Counted from the first letter of the stretch, positions 52,292 through 61,590 are shown. The stretch: 64,000 bases of DNA from Streptomyces deccanensis (GCF_022385335.1 NZ_CP092431.1:62001-126000), one strand, 5' to 3'. Program-made: numbers and translations. Notes: generated by a model not told the origin, from the letters alone.

Positions 52292-52801
52292 TCACTCGGC
52301 GGACCGCAGGCGAAAGGCCGGGCCGGGGACGCTCTCGATGTCTTTCGGCTGGACGGTGTGGCCCCGGTCGCAGCGGATCTGGGCGTCGACGTGTGCGCCG
52401 CAGCCGCGGTGCCGGGACAGCATGGCCGGGCCCTCCGGGTCGGCGCGGTAGCGGTCGCCCCACTGCAGGAGTCCCATCACCGCCGGAACCAGATCCGCAC
52501 CTTTCGGCGTGATCACGTACTTCGGCCGGCCTCGCGAGCCCGGCTCCTTGTAGGTCTCGGTGGCCAGGATCCCTTCCTCCACGAGCATCTTGAGCCGCGC
52601 CGCGAGGAGGTTGCGGGGACAGCCGAGGACGCGTTCGAACTCGCCGAAACGGGACGAGCCATAGTAGACCTCGCGCAGGATCAAAATCGTCCACTTCTCG
52701 CCCACGACCTCGAGGGTCCGGCCGATCGAGCAGTTCGACGTGTCCCGGTCGAGACGGGGGTCCGCGCCGGCGTCCCGCAGAGCTTCGGTCGTTGCATCCA
52801 T
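52292..52801 (-). CDS. HxlR-family transcriptional regulator
   Basis: A 169-residue winged-helix protein from ATG 52801. The HxlR core NCSIGRTLEVVGEKWTILIL then REVYYGSSRFGEFERVLGCP and LAARLKMLVEEGIL includes the N-terminal Cys used for redox or electrophile sensing in this family. A longer C-terminal part carries CGAHVDAQIRCDRGH, possibly a metal site. Divergent from a quinone-oxidoreductase gene, its likely target. Confidence 0.9.
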   Translation of the reverse strand: MDATTEALRDAGADPRLDRDTSNCSIGRTLEVVGEKWTILILREVYYGSSRFGEFERVLGCPRNLLAARLKMLVEEGILATETYKEPGSRGRPKYVITPKGADLVPAVMGLLQWGDRYRADPEGPAMLSRHRGCGAHVDAQIRCDRGHTVQPKDIESVPGPAFRLRSAE

Positions 52802-52962
52802 GGGGATGATTCTAACCTCACCTGAGTTTACTTTTCCATACTCAGCCAGTAGCGTCGTGGTCGGCACATCAACCCGGCCGCACGCGAGCAACGGGCGCGC
52901 AGGGGGACCCGCCCGAAGAATCGCATCAGCCACCGAAACACCCGCGCAGAGAGGCGGCCGAC

Positions 52963-53976
52963 ATGAAGGCCTTCGTCGTCGAGAAGTACGGCAAGGACGG
53001 CGTCCGCGCCGCAGACGTACCCGAGCCCACCGTCGGCGCCCGCGACGTCCTGGTCAAAGTGAGCGCCGCCAGCGTCAACCCGCTCGACAAGATGGTCCGC
53101 AACGGGGAGTTCAAGCAGATCCTGAAGTACAAGCGCCCGTTCGTGCTCGGCCACGACGTGGCCGGCGTCGTCACGCGGGTCGGTTCCGCCGTGCACGGCT
53201 TCAAGGTCGGCGACGAGGTCTACGCCCGCCCGCGCGACCTGCGCGTGGGAGGCTTCGCGGAGTTCATCGCGATCGACGCCGACGATGTCGCCCCCAAGCC
53301 GGCCTCACTCTCCCTGGAGGAGGCGGCCGCGGTGCCGCTGGTGGCCCTGACCGCCTGGCAGATCCTCGTCGAACGCGCGCACGTGAAGCCGGGGCAGAAG
53401 GTGCTCGTCCACGCCGGCGCCGGCGGTCTCGGGTCCACGGTCATCCAGCTCGCCAAGCACCTAGGCGCCACGGTGGCGACGACCGCGAACACCAGGTCCG
53501 AGGAGCTGGTCAGGAGCCTGGGCGCCGACATCGTCGTCGACTACACCAAGGAGGACTTCTCCCAAGCCCTCTCGGACTACGACCTGGTGCTGGACTCCCT
53601 GGGCGGAGCGAACCTCGAGAAGTCACTGACCGTTCTGAAGCCCGGCGGCCTGGCCATCAGCGTCGTCGGCCCGCCGGACGCCGGTTTCGCCAAGCAGCTC
53701 GGCGCCCCTGCCGTCCTGGGCCTGGTCATGAACACCCTCAGCCGCAAGATCCGCAAGCAGGCCAAGGCGCTGGGCGTGCGCTACGAGTTCCTCTTCATGC
53801 AGGCCAACGGCTCCCAGCTACGCGAACTCGGCGCCCTCTACGACAGCGGAAAACTCCGCCCGGTCATCGACACCACCTTCCCCTTCGACCAGACCCTCGA
53901 AGCGATGGCCTACGTCGAACAGGGCCGCACCAAGGCCGGCAAGGTCGTGATCTCCATGGCGCCCGACAGCGAGTGA
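52963..53976 (+). CDS. NADP-dependent quinone oxidoreductase-like MDR protein
   Basis: A 337-residue zinc-independent medium-chain reductase: GroES-like half (KVSAASVNPLDKMVRNGEF; VLGHDVAGVVTRVGS) and Rossmann half (VLVHAGAGGLGSTVIQLAKH). It probably reduces quinones or enones. HxlR/QorR-type regulators frequently control such genes, matching the divergent HxlR gene 160 bp away; that gap is AT-rich around 52805-52845 and holds the shared promoter. Confidence 0.9.
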   Translation: MKAFVVEKYGKDGVRAADVPEPTVGARDVLVKVSAASVNPLDKMVRNGEFKQILKYKRPFVLGHDVAGVVTRVGSAVHGFKVGDEVYARPRDLRVGGFAEFIAIDADDVAPKPASLSLEEAAAVPLVALTAWQILVERAHVKPGQKVLVHAGAGGLGSTVIQLAKHLGATVATTANTRSEELVRSLGADIVVDYTKEDFSQALSDYDLVLDSLGGANLEKSLTVLKPGGLAISVVGPPDAGFAKQLGAPAVLGLVMNTLSRKIRKQAKALGVRYEFLFMQANGSQLRELGALYDSGKLRPVIDTTFPFDQTLEAMAYVEQGRTKAGKVVISMAPDSE

Positions 53977-54419
53977 AACCGCGCGGCCGCAACGCCGCGA
54001 TCCATAGGGCACCACGGACCCGGAGAGCCGCGGTCGCAGACGTAGCAGGAGCGACGGCGGGCCATACCTCCAGGAGCACGCTCAGCGCAGGGTGCCGGTC
54101 ACGAGAGCGATAACACGGGTCTCGTAGAGGGGCCGGCAGTGATCGAGGAACTGGCGGTGGACCGTGTGCGTGGCGCTGACGCGCAGGGTGTGGCCACCTT
54201 GCGCGCGGGCAAGGTCGGTGATGAACCGGCCTCCCAGGTACGCGGTACGCGGTGCGCTCGGCATCGGTCCTGTCGGCCGCGAGGCGGGGCTGCGCCCGCC
54301 CTTGTTGCCTTGGCCTTGGCGGCCCGCAGTCCGTAGTGCCCTGCTTCCTGCGCTGACTCGTGTACCTGAGAACTACAGTCATCGCAGGTAGCAGGGCATC
54401 TCCATAGTGGGACTCAGGC
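53977..54419. other. 443-bp gap with a short coding relic
   Basis: On the minus strand 54082-54264 reads LGGRFITDLARAQGGHTLRV, then HRQFLDHCRPLYETRV, and looks like a protein C-terminus, but it has no recognised family or complete gene. Nothing else was seen. Confidence 0.3.
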
Positions 54420-55919
54420 TCAGTGGGCCATCACGGGCTCGCCCTCGGACGGCTCCAGAGCCCGGTTCGGGATCAGGAGCGCCGCGATCACCGCACCGAC
54501 CACGAAGAACCCGGATCCCCACGCGAGGGTGGCCGTGTAGCCCTCGACGCCGGCCTGCGCCGCGGCCAGCGCGCTGGGCTTGTGCGACGTCAGGTAGTCG
54601 GTGGCGGCCGATGAGGCAATGGTGGTCAGCAGCGCTGTACTGATCGAGCCGCCCACCTGCTGGCCTGTGTTGATCAGTGCCGAGGCGACGCCCGAATCCT
54701 CGTGATGCAGGCCTGAGGTCGCCCCCTGGAACGCGGTGGTCATCACCGCGCCGATGCCGAGACCCATCAGGATCATGCCCGGCATGATGTCGGCGGCGTA
54801 GGTGCTGTCCAGCTCGAGCCGGGTCAGCATGGCCATACCGGCCGCGGCGACCAGGAAGCCGGTGGTGATCACGATCTTCGGGCCGACCCTGGGCAGCACC
54901 AGCACCGGCATGGTGGTCGACGAGACGACGACGGCCGCGACCATCGGCAGGTACACCAGACCGGTCTTGATCGGCGAGTAGCCGAGGCTGGCCGCGAAGT
55001 AGTAGGTCAGGAACAGGAAGATCGAGAACATCCCCATGCCGATGACGAACACCGCCGCGAACGAACCACCGCGGGTCCGGTCCAGCACGACGCGCAGCGG
55101 CAGCAGCGGATGCGCGACCCTGGCCTCCAGCCAGACGAACACCGCGAGCAGCACCGCGCCGACGATCATGGAGCCGAGGGCGACCGGGTCGGTCCAGCTC
55201 GTGGACTCTACGTGCGCGAACCCGTAGACGACGGCGAACAGCGCGGCGCTCACCACGACGACGCCCGGAATATCGAGTTGGGGCTTCTTGGTGATCACGG
55301 GCTTGGCCAGCAGCAGCAACGCACCGATCAGGGCGGGAACCGCGAAGACGACGTTCACGTACATCACCCAGCGCCAGGACGCCCATTCGGTGAGCATGCC
55401 GCCGACCAGCAGCCCGACCGCACCGCCCGCACCGCCCAGCGCACTGAAGATGCCGAACGCCTTCGCCCTCTCGGACGGTTCGGTGAAGGTCACGCTGAGC
55501 AGGGAGAGGGCCGCGGGCGCGAGCAGCGCGGCGAAGAGGCCCTGGGCCACGCGTGCCGCGACGAGGATCTCGAAGCTGCCGGCCGCGCCGCCGACGACGG
55601 ACGCGACCCCGAAACCCGCCAAGCCGATCACGAAGAGGGTGCGTCGGCCCAACAGGTCACCGAGTCGACCGCCGAGCAGCAACAGGCTGCCGAACGCCAG
55701 CGCGTATCCCGTGATGACCCACTGCCGACTGCCGTCACTGAAGCCGAGGTCCTGCTGGGCCTCGGGCAGCGCGATGTTCACGACGGTGGCGTCGAGCATG
55801 ACCATGAGCTGCGCCAGGCCTATGACCGCCAGCACCCACCAGCGCACGGCGTGGGAGCCGCGAAGGCCCGAGTCTGTCTTCCCGGAGTCGGGCGCTCCGC
55901 GGTCGATGGTGGTACTCAT
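54420..55919 (-). CDS. DHA2-family (EmrB/QacA-like) multidrug MFS transporter
   Basis: A 499-residue protein with about 14 predicted membrane segments, from ATG 55919 (MSTTIDRGAPDSG). Motif D1 LMVMLDATVVNIALPEAQQD, motif A GGRLGDLLGRRTLFVIGLAG and motif C-like GGAGGAVGLLVGGML are typical of DHA2 drug:proton antiporters. It is last in a leftward run with the flavin monooxygenase, TrxB-like and hydrolase genes, so it likely exports the compound they modify. The start codon is preceded by an A-rich tract and a fossil copy of the TrxB-like gene's 3' end. Confidence 0.92.
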   Translation of the reverse strand: MSTTIDRGAPDSGKTDSGLRGSHAVRWWVLAVIGLAQLMVMLDATVVNIALPEAQQDLGFSDGSRQWVITGYALAFGSLLLLGGRLGDLLGRRTLFVIGLAGFGVASVVGGAAGSFEILVAARVAQGLFAALLAPAALSLLSVTFTEPSERAKAFGIFSALGGAGGAVGLLVGGMLTEWASWRWVMYVNVVFAVPALIGALLLLAKPVITKKPQLDIPGVVVVSAALFAVVYGFAHVESTSWTDPVALGSMIVGAVLLAVFVWLEARVAHPLLPLRVVLDRTRGGSFAAVFVIGMGMFSIFLFLTYYFAASLGYSPIKTGLVYLPMVAAVVVSSTTMPVLVLPRVGPKIVITTGFLVAAAGMAMLTRLELDSTYAADIMPGMILMGLGIGAVMTTAFQGATSGLHHEDSGVASALINTGQQVGGSISTALLTTIASSAATDYLTSHKPSALAAAQAGVEGYTATLAWGSGFFVVGAVIAALLIPNRALEPSEGEPVMAH

Positions 55920-55957
55920 TTTTTTCCTTGCTTGTTGGGCATGGCTGAAGGGTTTCC

Positions 55958-56000
55958 AGGGTTCGAGATCATCGTGTGGCCGCTGTGGGGCTTGCGGATC
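55958..56000 (-). repeat. Fossil copy of the TrxB-like gene's 3' end, before the DHA2 gene
   Basis: ATCGTGTGGCCGCTGTGGGG and the preceding CAGGGTTCGAG almost repeat 57431-57470, which encode the terminal SPTAATR of the TrxB-like protein. The GGGCATG-CTGA sequence just before it (near 55938) is also shared with 57386-57399. Confidence 0.75.
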
Positions 56001-56033
56001 GGTGGCGTTGAGCACGTGCCGCGAAGAGTCCAG

Positions 56034-57290
56034 TCACGCCGCAGCGGCGGCGATATCCAGACTTTTCATCCGCGTACTGTCGGCCCTCGTCTTGGCGAGC
56101 AGCCGGCCGGCGATCGGCAGCCGGGCGAGGCGGAGCATCACGGACCGAAGCAGCAACTCGGCGCGGTTGCCTGGGGTGAAGAAACTGCGCTGGCTCACAG
56201 CGCTGCCGAGATGGTGGGCGATGAACGGGCGTAGTTGGTCCTCCCATTCCCGCAGTGCTCGTGGCACGTCGTGGGGGTGGCGTTCCAGCAGGGTGCCGAG
56301 CAGGTCCGCCCCGGCAAGGCCGGTGGATGCCCCCATGGCGGAGTAGACGGTCAGGCACCACGCGGCGTCGCCGACGAGCACGACTCGGCCGCGGTGCCAG
56401 TGGTCGAGGTGCACCTGCTCGGCGGAGTCGAACAGGTGGTCCGGGGCCTTCTCGAACTGGTCGAGCAGCCAACCGAGCGTGGAGCCGGTGGGCTGGGGGC
56501 CGTAGGCGGCGCGCAGCGAGTCGATGGCCGGCCGGGTGAACTCGGCGTCCACGTCGTCGGTGCGGTAGGAGAACATCACCGACGGTGGACGATCGGCGAA
56601 CGAGAACACCCACACCGATCGGCCCGCCTCGATCATGCTCAGCCCGTCCTGTGGGCGGTAGCCGGGTATCGGCTCGGGCAGTCTGTACACGGCGATCATG
56701 TAGTTCAGCCGACGGATCGGGCTCTGCTCGGGCTCGAACGCGAGCCGGCGCACGGTCGAGCGCAGTCCGTCTGCCCCGACCACCAGGTCGAACCGTTCGA
56801 CGGTCGTCGTCTCTGTCGTCAGATCGCGGATCTCGACGTCCACCCCGTCGAGATACTGGTCCAGCGCGATCGGCACGGTCGAGTACCGGATCTCTACCTC
56901 GTCGGGCAGGGCGGTGAAGGCCGCCTCTTCGATGTCACCCCGCACAACCATCCGAGACCCGCCGAACACATCGGCGTAGCTCACACCGCGGCGGCGCCGG
57001 CCCGTGCGGTCGACGGCGTAGCTCACGCCTTCCGGAGCGAAGCGATTCGGCACCGCGTCGGCGAAGCCCAGCCGTTCGGCGGCGGCGAGCCCGGTCCCGA
57101 ACAGGGCGATGAAGTATCCGCCGCGGCGCCGCTCGGGGGCCTTTTCCAGTACCACCACCTCCCAGCCCGCGCGATGCAGTCGCAGCGCGGAGGCGATCCC
57201 GCTGATCCCGAGGCCGACCACCAGGGCCCGCTGTCGCGATGTCGTGTTCTTGTCCATGGGATTGCGTTCCGACACTGTCGTGTCCTTCAT
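56034..57290 (-). CDS. FAD-dependent monooxygenase (tetracycline-hydroxylase-like group)
   Basis: A 418-residue group A flavoprotein from ATG 57290. FAD motifs: RALVVGLGISGIASALRLHR (21-40), LVVGADGLRSTVRR and VVLVGDAAWCLTVYSAMGAS. RRRGGYFIALFGTG near residue 57 and the C-terminal helix are seen in monooxygenases that modify antibiotics or aromatic polyketides. It is flanked on both sides by copies of the TrxB-like gene's tail, suggesting it arrived by insertion or recombination between duplicated segments. Its substrate is probably related to the DHA2 transporter's. Confidence 0.87.
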   Translation of the reverse strand: MKDTTVSERNPMDKNTTSRQRALVVGLGISGIASALRLHRAGWEVVVLEKAPERRRGGYFIALFGTGLAAAERLGFADAVPNRFAPEGVSYAVDRTGRRRRGVSYADVFGGSRMVVRGDIEEAAFTALPDEVEIRYSTVPIALDQYLDGVDVEIRDLTTETTTVERFDLVVGADGLRSTVRRLAFEPEQSPIRRLNYMIAVYRLPEPIPGYRPQDGLSMIEAGRSVWVFSFADRPPSVMFSYRTDDVDAEFTRPAIDSLRAAYGPQPTGSTLGWLLDQFEKAPDHLFDSAEQVHLDHWHRGRVVLVGDAAWCLTVYSAMGASTGLAGADLLGTLLERHPHDVPRALREWEDQLRPFIAHHLGSAVSQRSFFTPGNRAELLLRSVMLRLARLPIAGRLLAKTRADSTRMKSLDIAAAAA

Positions 57291-57309
57291 GTGGTTGGGG
57301 TGGGTCGGC

Positions 57310-57444
57310 CGTTCAGGAAGCCGAGGATGCGAAGTCGTCGAGGCCGGCGAGGAAGTCGTGGGGGCGTGCGACGCTCGTGCTGCCTGCTTGCGGGCATGAC
57401 TGAGAACCGTCTGGAAACCGATCTGAGATTTCAGGGCTTCGAGG
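57310..57444. other. Spacer built from neighbouring gene tails
   Basis: CGTTCAGGAAGCCGAGGATG at 57311-57330 repeats the 3' end of the alpha/beta-hydrolase genes at 58539 and 61362. The rest (57386-57444) repeats near 55935-55970. It is not a gene. Confidence 0.65.
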
Positions 57445-58491
57445 TCATCGTGTGGCCGCTGTGGGGCTTTCCTCGGCGATCCTCTGGAGGGCCGCGTCGG
57501 TGTCCGCGATGGCCAGGCTGCTGTTGATGTTGGCGCCGGCCAGGGCGCCGGCCGCGGCGGAGGCCCCGACCTGGGCGACCGGATCGGTGACGTTGCCGGC
57601 CACCCACACACCCGGCACCTCGGTCGTGCCGGCCGGGCCGGAGGCGAAACCGTGGCCGATGTTCGGCAGGTCCCGCACCGGCAGGCCCAGGCCCTCCAGG
57701 CCCTGGGTGCGGGCCTGCATCTGCGGGCCGACCGCGAGGACGCGGCGGGCCACGACCTGGCCGTCGGCCAGGCGCACCCCGGCGAGGGCACCGTCCTTGT
57801 CGTCGACGACCTCGGTGACCGGGGTGTCGATGACGCGGATGCCGCGGGCGGCGAAGCGGGCGCGGCTGTCCTCGTCCAGGTCGGTGCCGTGGGTGAAGTA
57901 GGTCAGGTCCTCGGTCAGCTGACGGAACAACAACGCGTGGCCGATGGAGGCGGGGCCGGTGGCGAGGATGCCGATGGGCTCGTCGCGTACCTCCCAGCCG
58001 TGGCAGTACGGGCAGTGCACCACACTGTCTCCCCAGTGCTCGGCGAGCCCGGGCACTTCCGGCAGCACATCCTTCACGCCGGTGGCCACCAGGACGCGGC
58101 GGGCGGTGATGTGGCGGCCGTCGGCCAGGGCGACGGTGAACCGCAGGTCCCCGTCCGCCGACGGGGCTGCGGGCTCGGCCGAGACCACCTGGCCGTGGAC
58201 GACGCGTCCGCCGTACTGGCGCACCTGCTCCCGGCCCCGTCGAAGAATCTCGGACGGCGGGGTGCCGTCCAGGGCGAGGAGGCCGTGCACGGCCTCGGCG
58301 GGCGCGTTGCGCGGAGAGCCGCTGTCGATCACGACGACCGAGCGGCGGGAGCGGGCGAGGATCAGTGCACCGTTCAGCCCCGCGGCGCCCCCGCCGATCA
58401 CCACCGCGTCGACGGTCCCCTCGGCCAGTGCGTCGCTCACGTCCGCAGGCGTCGTCACAACCGTGGTCTTCTGCGTTTCCTTGTCGTTCAT
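57445..58491 (-). CDS. TrxB-like FAD/NAD(P)-binding oxidoreductase
   Basis: A 348-residue protein of the thioredoxin-reductase fold: FAD motif VVIGGGAAGLNGALILARS (31-48), the redox pair in VVHCPYCHGWE and FAD-binding VAGNVTDPVAQVGASAAAGA. Homologues include gliotoxin/holomycin-type dithiol oxidases and general disulfide reductases. It starts 40 bp after the hydrolase stop in the same operon. Its first 15 residues resemble the first 15 of the methyltransferase at 61314, a trace of duplication. Confidence 0.88.
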   Translation of the reverse strand: MNDKETQKTTVVTTPADVSDALAEGTVDAVVIGGGAAGLNGALILARSRRSVVVIDSGSPRNAPAEAVHGLLALDGTPPSEILRRGREQVRQYGGRVVHGQVVSAEPAAPSADGDLRFTVALADGRHITARRVLVATGVKDVLPEVPGLAEHWGDSVVHCPYCHGWEVRDEPIGILATGPASIGHALLFRQLTEDLTYFTHGTDLDEDSRARFAARGIRVIDTPVTEVVDDKDGALAGVRLADGQVVARRVLAVGPQMQARTQGLEGLGLPVRDLPNIGHGFASGPAGTTEVPGVWVAGNVTDPVAQVGASAAAGALAGANINSSLAIADTDAALQRIAEESPTAATR

Positions 58492-58531
58492 GGTTCGGTC
58501 AGTCCTTCGAGTTCTGGGTGGGTGGAGGGGG

Positions 58532-59467
58532 TCAGCTGTTCAGGAAGCCGAGGATGTGGTCGGCGACCGTCTTGGGCTGTTCGAGGTGCAGGAAGTGCCC
58601 TGCGCCGGGTATGACGACGCGTTCGAAGCCGTTCGTGAACAGGTCGTCCATGCCGTCGCTCAACTCCACGGTCATGCAGTTGTCGTCGGCGCCGTGGAGG
58701 TAGAGCGACGGGACGGTGATGGCGCCGAAGGCCCGGGCTTGCAGGGCTTGGGTCGCCTCGTCCGCGGGGGGCGTGAACAACTGGCGGTAGTAGCCCAGGA
58801 TTTCGGTCAGGACTCCTGGAGCACCCAGGGTTTCCTTGAGCGCGGCACGGTCCGCGTCCGGCAGCTCGTAGCCGGGTGACCATTCCCGCCAGAGCCGGTC
58901 GATGAAGGCGAAGTCGTCGTGCTCGACGGCCGCTTCCGCCATGGCCGTCTGGAAGAAGAACATGTACCAGCTGCGTCGCTGCTGGTCACCGTCGGCGACC
59001 AGTGCGTTCAGCAGTTGACGGCCATGGGGAACCGCCAAGGTGACCAACTTGCGGACGCGCCTGGCGTCGAGGCTCGCTGCCGCGTACGCCGCCGCGGCGC
59101 CGAAGTCGTGGCCGATGAGATCCGCCTGCTCGCGCCCGAGCGCTTCAATCAGGTCCAGGACGTCCTGGCCGGTCGAGGCAATGCGGTAGGAGCCGTCGGG
59201 GGCCGCGCCGCCGGGCCAGTATCCGCGCTGTGCGGGCGCGACCGCCCAATATCCTTCCTGCGCAAGGCGGTCGAGAGTCCCTGTCCAGCTGGCGGCATGG
59301 TCGGGAAACCCGTGGAGGAGCACCACGAGCGGCCCGCTGCCGGCCTCAAGGATCGGAACCTCCAGTCCGCCTGCCTGAACCGTCCGACGACGGACGCGGT
59401 CGCTCGCCTGGGACCCCTCGGCCGGGGAGTCCTCGCCAGAGGGCGGTTGCTGGGTCACCTGTGTCAT
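58532..59467 (-). CDS. Alpha/beta-hydrolase (epoxide hydrolase/dehalogenase type)
   Basis: A 311-residue protein: oxyanion VVLLHGFPDHAASWTG, nucleophile elbow DLIGHDFGAAAAYAAAS (Asp), LYLHGADDNCM (acid) and His in GAGHFLHLEQP. The Asp nucleophile points to epoxide hydrolase-like chemistry. First intact gene downstream of the 59.8-kb promoter copy. Its 3' end is duplicated at 61341-61485. Confidence 0.88.
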   Translation of the reverse strand: MTQVTQQPPSGEDSPAEGSQASDRVRRRTVQAGGLEVPILEAGSGPLVVLLHGFPDHAASWTGTLDRLAQEGYWAVAPAQRGYWPGGAAPDGSYRIASTGQDVLDLIEALGREQADLIGHDFGAAAAYAAASLDARRVRKLVTLAVPHGRQLLNALVADGDQQRRSWYMFFFQTAMAEAAVEHDDFAFIDRLWREWSPGYELPDADRAALKETLGAPGVLTEILGYYRQLFTPPADEATQALQARAFGAITVPSLYLHGADDNCMTVELSDGMDDLFTNGFERVVIPGAGHFLHLEQPKTVADHILGFLNS

Positions 59468-59568
59468 GAGTTCAACCTCCGGGCCGCCTTCGCGGCGTCG
59501 CGGTCCGGCAAGCCCGGACCAAGTGGCAGGTACGGCTGTCTGAAGCCGGGGTCAGTGCCGGTGAGTGG

Positions 59569-59748
59569 TCACGACGGTGGCTGTGCACCGAGTGGAGAGT
59601 CCGGCTCCGGTTCGCTGGGGACGTTCGTGATGTACGGATCCAGTCCGGCGACGAAACTCGCCGTCGCCAGGAGCGCGAGGATCAGACCGGGCCTTGCCGG
59701 CCCGGAAGGCATCGCGACGCCGGGCGGCGCGGAGGAGTTCGAAGGCAT
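59569..59748 (-). pseudogene. N-terminal relic of an MFS transporter
   Basis: From ATG 59748 it reads a leader, then LILALLATASFVAGLDPYIT and NVPSE, the first helix of an MFS drug transporter (usual form FVxxLDxxIxNVALP). The remaining 13 or so helices are gone. It lies between the promoter copy at 59.8 kb and the hydrolase gene, so a transporter was once the first gene of this operon. Confidence 0.6.
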
Positions 59749-59799
59749 GGGTTGCCCTCGATCGCGCAAGGCTGCATGCACCCTGTCCGGCGGGCTCAG

Positions 59800-59858
59800 G
59801 ACCGTTGTGGACTGAACAGTCAGAAACCTATGCGGTTCTGTACTGAGTTGTCAAGTAC
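59800..59858 (-). promoter_or_regulatory. Promoter/operator copy A (leftward)
   Basis: On the minus strand TTGACA (59849-59854) and TAGGTT (59825-59830) are separated by 18 bases. The surrounding roughly 65 bp is nearly identical to copies at 61540-61590 and 61705-61770. TCAGTACA-like half sites flank the promoter on both sides, suggesting repressor binding. It drives the hydrolase-TrxB-monooxygenase-DHA2 run. Confidence 0.75.
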
Positions 59859-60516
59859 GGAAGGTCGGTCTTGCGCGCTCGCCGAAATCGAGGAGAACGG
59901 CACCGGCCGGGCCCGAGGTCACCGCCCCGCGCCGGCCGACCCGGTGGACCTCGCCGGGCCCGGCAGCGACACTCGACCCCGACCTGATGAAACGCCTCCA
60001 GCAGCAGGTCACGGGCGGCACTCCAACGCGGTGGGCACGGTCGTCGAACAGACCGATGGCCAGGCGAACGACGTCGCGGCCGCGCTGATCGCGCAGGCCC
60101 GACAGCAAGGGGAGGATGCGTGATCCCGCTGCCGCCGCACCGCACGAGGGGCCCCGGGGCAGGATGAGGGCCGCGACGAGTCCGACGGGGAAGATCCGGC
60201 TCCGGACCTTACTGCAGGGGTTACATGTCACCTGGTTCGCCGCTCGTTAACGGCGCCCCAAGTTCTGCGGCACAGAGGAGCCCTGACGAGCCCAGGTGAG
60301 CAGCCGGTACGCATCACGGCCCCCGCGTACACCCCCGGCTGGGACGTGCGGCTCACCTCGATGTCGTCGCTGCCCAACCCTCATGACCAGGCGTCTCGCA
60401 TGGAAAGGGCCACCCCCGGCCGGCCAAGGAAACCCGCATCGGCCACGAGCGCCTGACAAGCGTGGTCACCGTCCCCCGGTCGAGCGGATCCCCGCAGCCC
60501 GTGCTCCATCTGCTCT
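59859..60516. other. 660-bp region of gene relics
   Basis: Short open stretches read LMKRLQQQVTGG and VVEQTDGQANDVAAALIAQA in two frames of the plus strand (59985-60123), and PVRITAPAYTPGWDVRLTSM near 60305-60365. They look like pieces of proteins but none has a start, a family I know, or an uninterrupted frame. Confidence 0.35.
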
Positions 60517-61314
60517 CTAGGCGGAGGCGGCAGCCACGAAGTACGGAAAGGCGATGAGGAAGCGGTCGGCCTCGGCGCGTCGGCGCTGTTCGGCGAGCCA
60601 CTCATCGGCCTGGTCACGGCCGACGGCACCGCTCGTGCAGGCCGACTCGGCGAGCCCGGTGAGCAGCGACAACATCGCGGGATCGGTGAACACGCTGGTG
60701 TGCACCTCGACGGTGACGTCGTGGAAGCCGCCGTCCAGGAGCAGGTTGCGGTACTGGCGGGCGGCGCGGGGCGCGCCCAGGAGGTCGGCGCGGGCGTGCA
60801 CGATCGTGCGGGTGAGCGCCGCGTCATCAGAGTCGATCATGATGGCGTCCCAGTCCTGCCCGATCAGGGCGATCCTGCCGCCCGGGCAGAGGACGCGCCG
60901 TGCTTCCGCCACCGCGCGCCACGGCTCCTGAAGAAAATGGAAGACCTTGTCGGCACGGTAGCCGCGCACACTTCCGTCGGCGAACGGCAGATCCTCCGCC
61001 CCCGCTTCCCGGAACTCGGCCCCCGGCCACCGTTTCCGGGCCTCGGCCAGGATCCACGGATCGGGATCCACGCCCACCGCGTGGACGCCACGCTCGGCCA
61101 GCTCGGCGACGGCCCGCCCGGCACCGCAGCCGACGTCCACGACAGACGAGCCCGGGACAAGAGACAGCAGTTCGTAGGAGCGGGCCCGCAGCAGGCCGGC
61201 GCTCGGCATCTGGTCCATCGCGTCGAGGACGGCCAGCATGGCCTCGGTGCCGCGGTGCTTTTCCATGAAAGGAGTCGTCACAGCCATGGTCTCCTGCCTT
61301 TCCTTGTCAGTCAT
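60517..61314 (-). CDS. SAM-dependent class I methyltransferase
   Basis: A 265-residue protein with motif I VVDVGCGAGRAVAEL (58-72), acidic GVDPDPWILAEARKRW, AGAEDLPFADGSVRGYR and post-motif VLCPGGRIALIGQDWD, typical of UbiE/methyltransferase-11 small-molecule enzymes. It is transcribed leftward from promoter copy B. Its N-terminus MTDKERQETMAVTTP parallels the TrxB-like protein's start. Confidence 0.87.
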   Translation of the reverse strand: MTDKERQETMAVTTPFMEKHRGTEAMLAVLDAMDQMPSAGLLRARSYELLSLVPGSSVVDVGCGAGRAVAELAERGVHAVGVDPDPWILAEARKRWPGAEFREAGAEDLPFADGSVRGYRADKVFHFLQEPWRAVAEARRVLCPGGRIALIGQDWDAIMIDSDDAALTRTIVHARADLLGAPRAARQYRNLLLDGGFHDVTVEVHTSVFTDPAMLSLLTGLAESACTSGAVGRDQADEWLAEQRRRAEADRFLIAFPYFVAAASA

Positions 61315-61340
61315 GGTTCGGTCAACCCTTCGAGTTCTGG

Positions 61341-61490
61341 GTGCTGGAGGGGTCAGCCGTTCAGGAAGCCGAGGATGTGGTCGGCGACCGTCTTGGGCTG
61401 TTCGAGGTTCAGGAAGTGACCTGCGTCGGGTATGACGAGGCGTTCGAAGCCGTTCGTGAACAGGTCGTCCATGGAGGTAGAGCGACGGGA
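61341..61490 (-). pseudogene. Duplicated 3' end of the alpha/beta-hydrolase gene
   Basis: About 120 bp beginning GCCGTTCAGGAAGCCGAGGA and running through GTTCGTGAACAGGTCGTCCAT repeats the 3' end of the hydrolase at 58532 with few changes (58538-58650), then breaks off. It encodes the last 38 or so residues, with no active-site half. Confidence 0.85.
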
Positions 61491-61524
61491 CGGGGGTGGC
61501 GCCAGACGTGCACGCAGCCTGTCC

Positions 61525-61590
61525 GGTGAGTTCAGGACGGTTATGTACTGAACAGTCAGAAACCTAGGCGGTTCTGTACCGAGTTGTCAA
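61525..61590 (-). promoter_or_regulatory. Promoter/operator copy B (leftward)
   Basis: On the minus strand TTGACA (61585-61590), an 18-base spacer and TAGGTT (61561-61566), followed by the same TTTCTGACTGTTCAGTAC downstream block as copy A. It reads towards the hydrolase-tail fossil and the methyltransferase gene. Confidence 0.75.
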
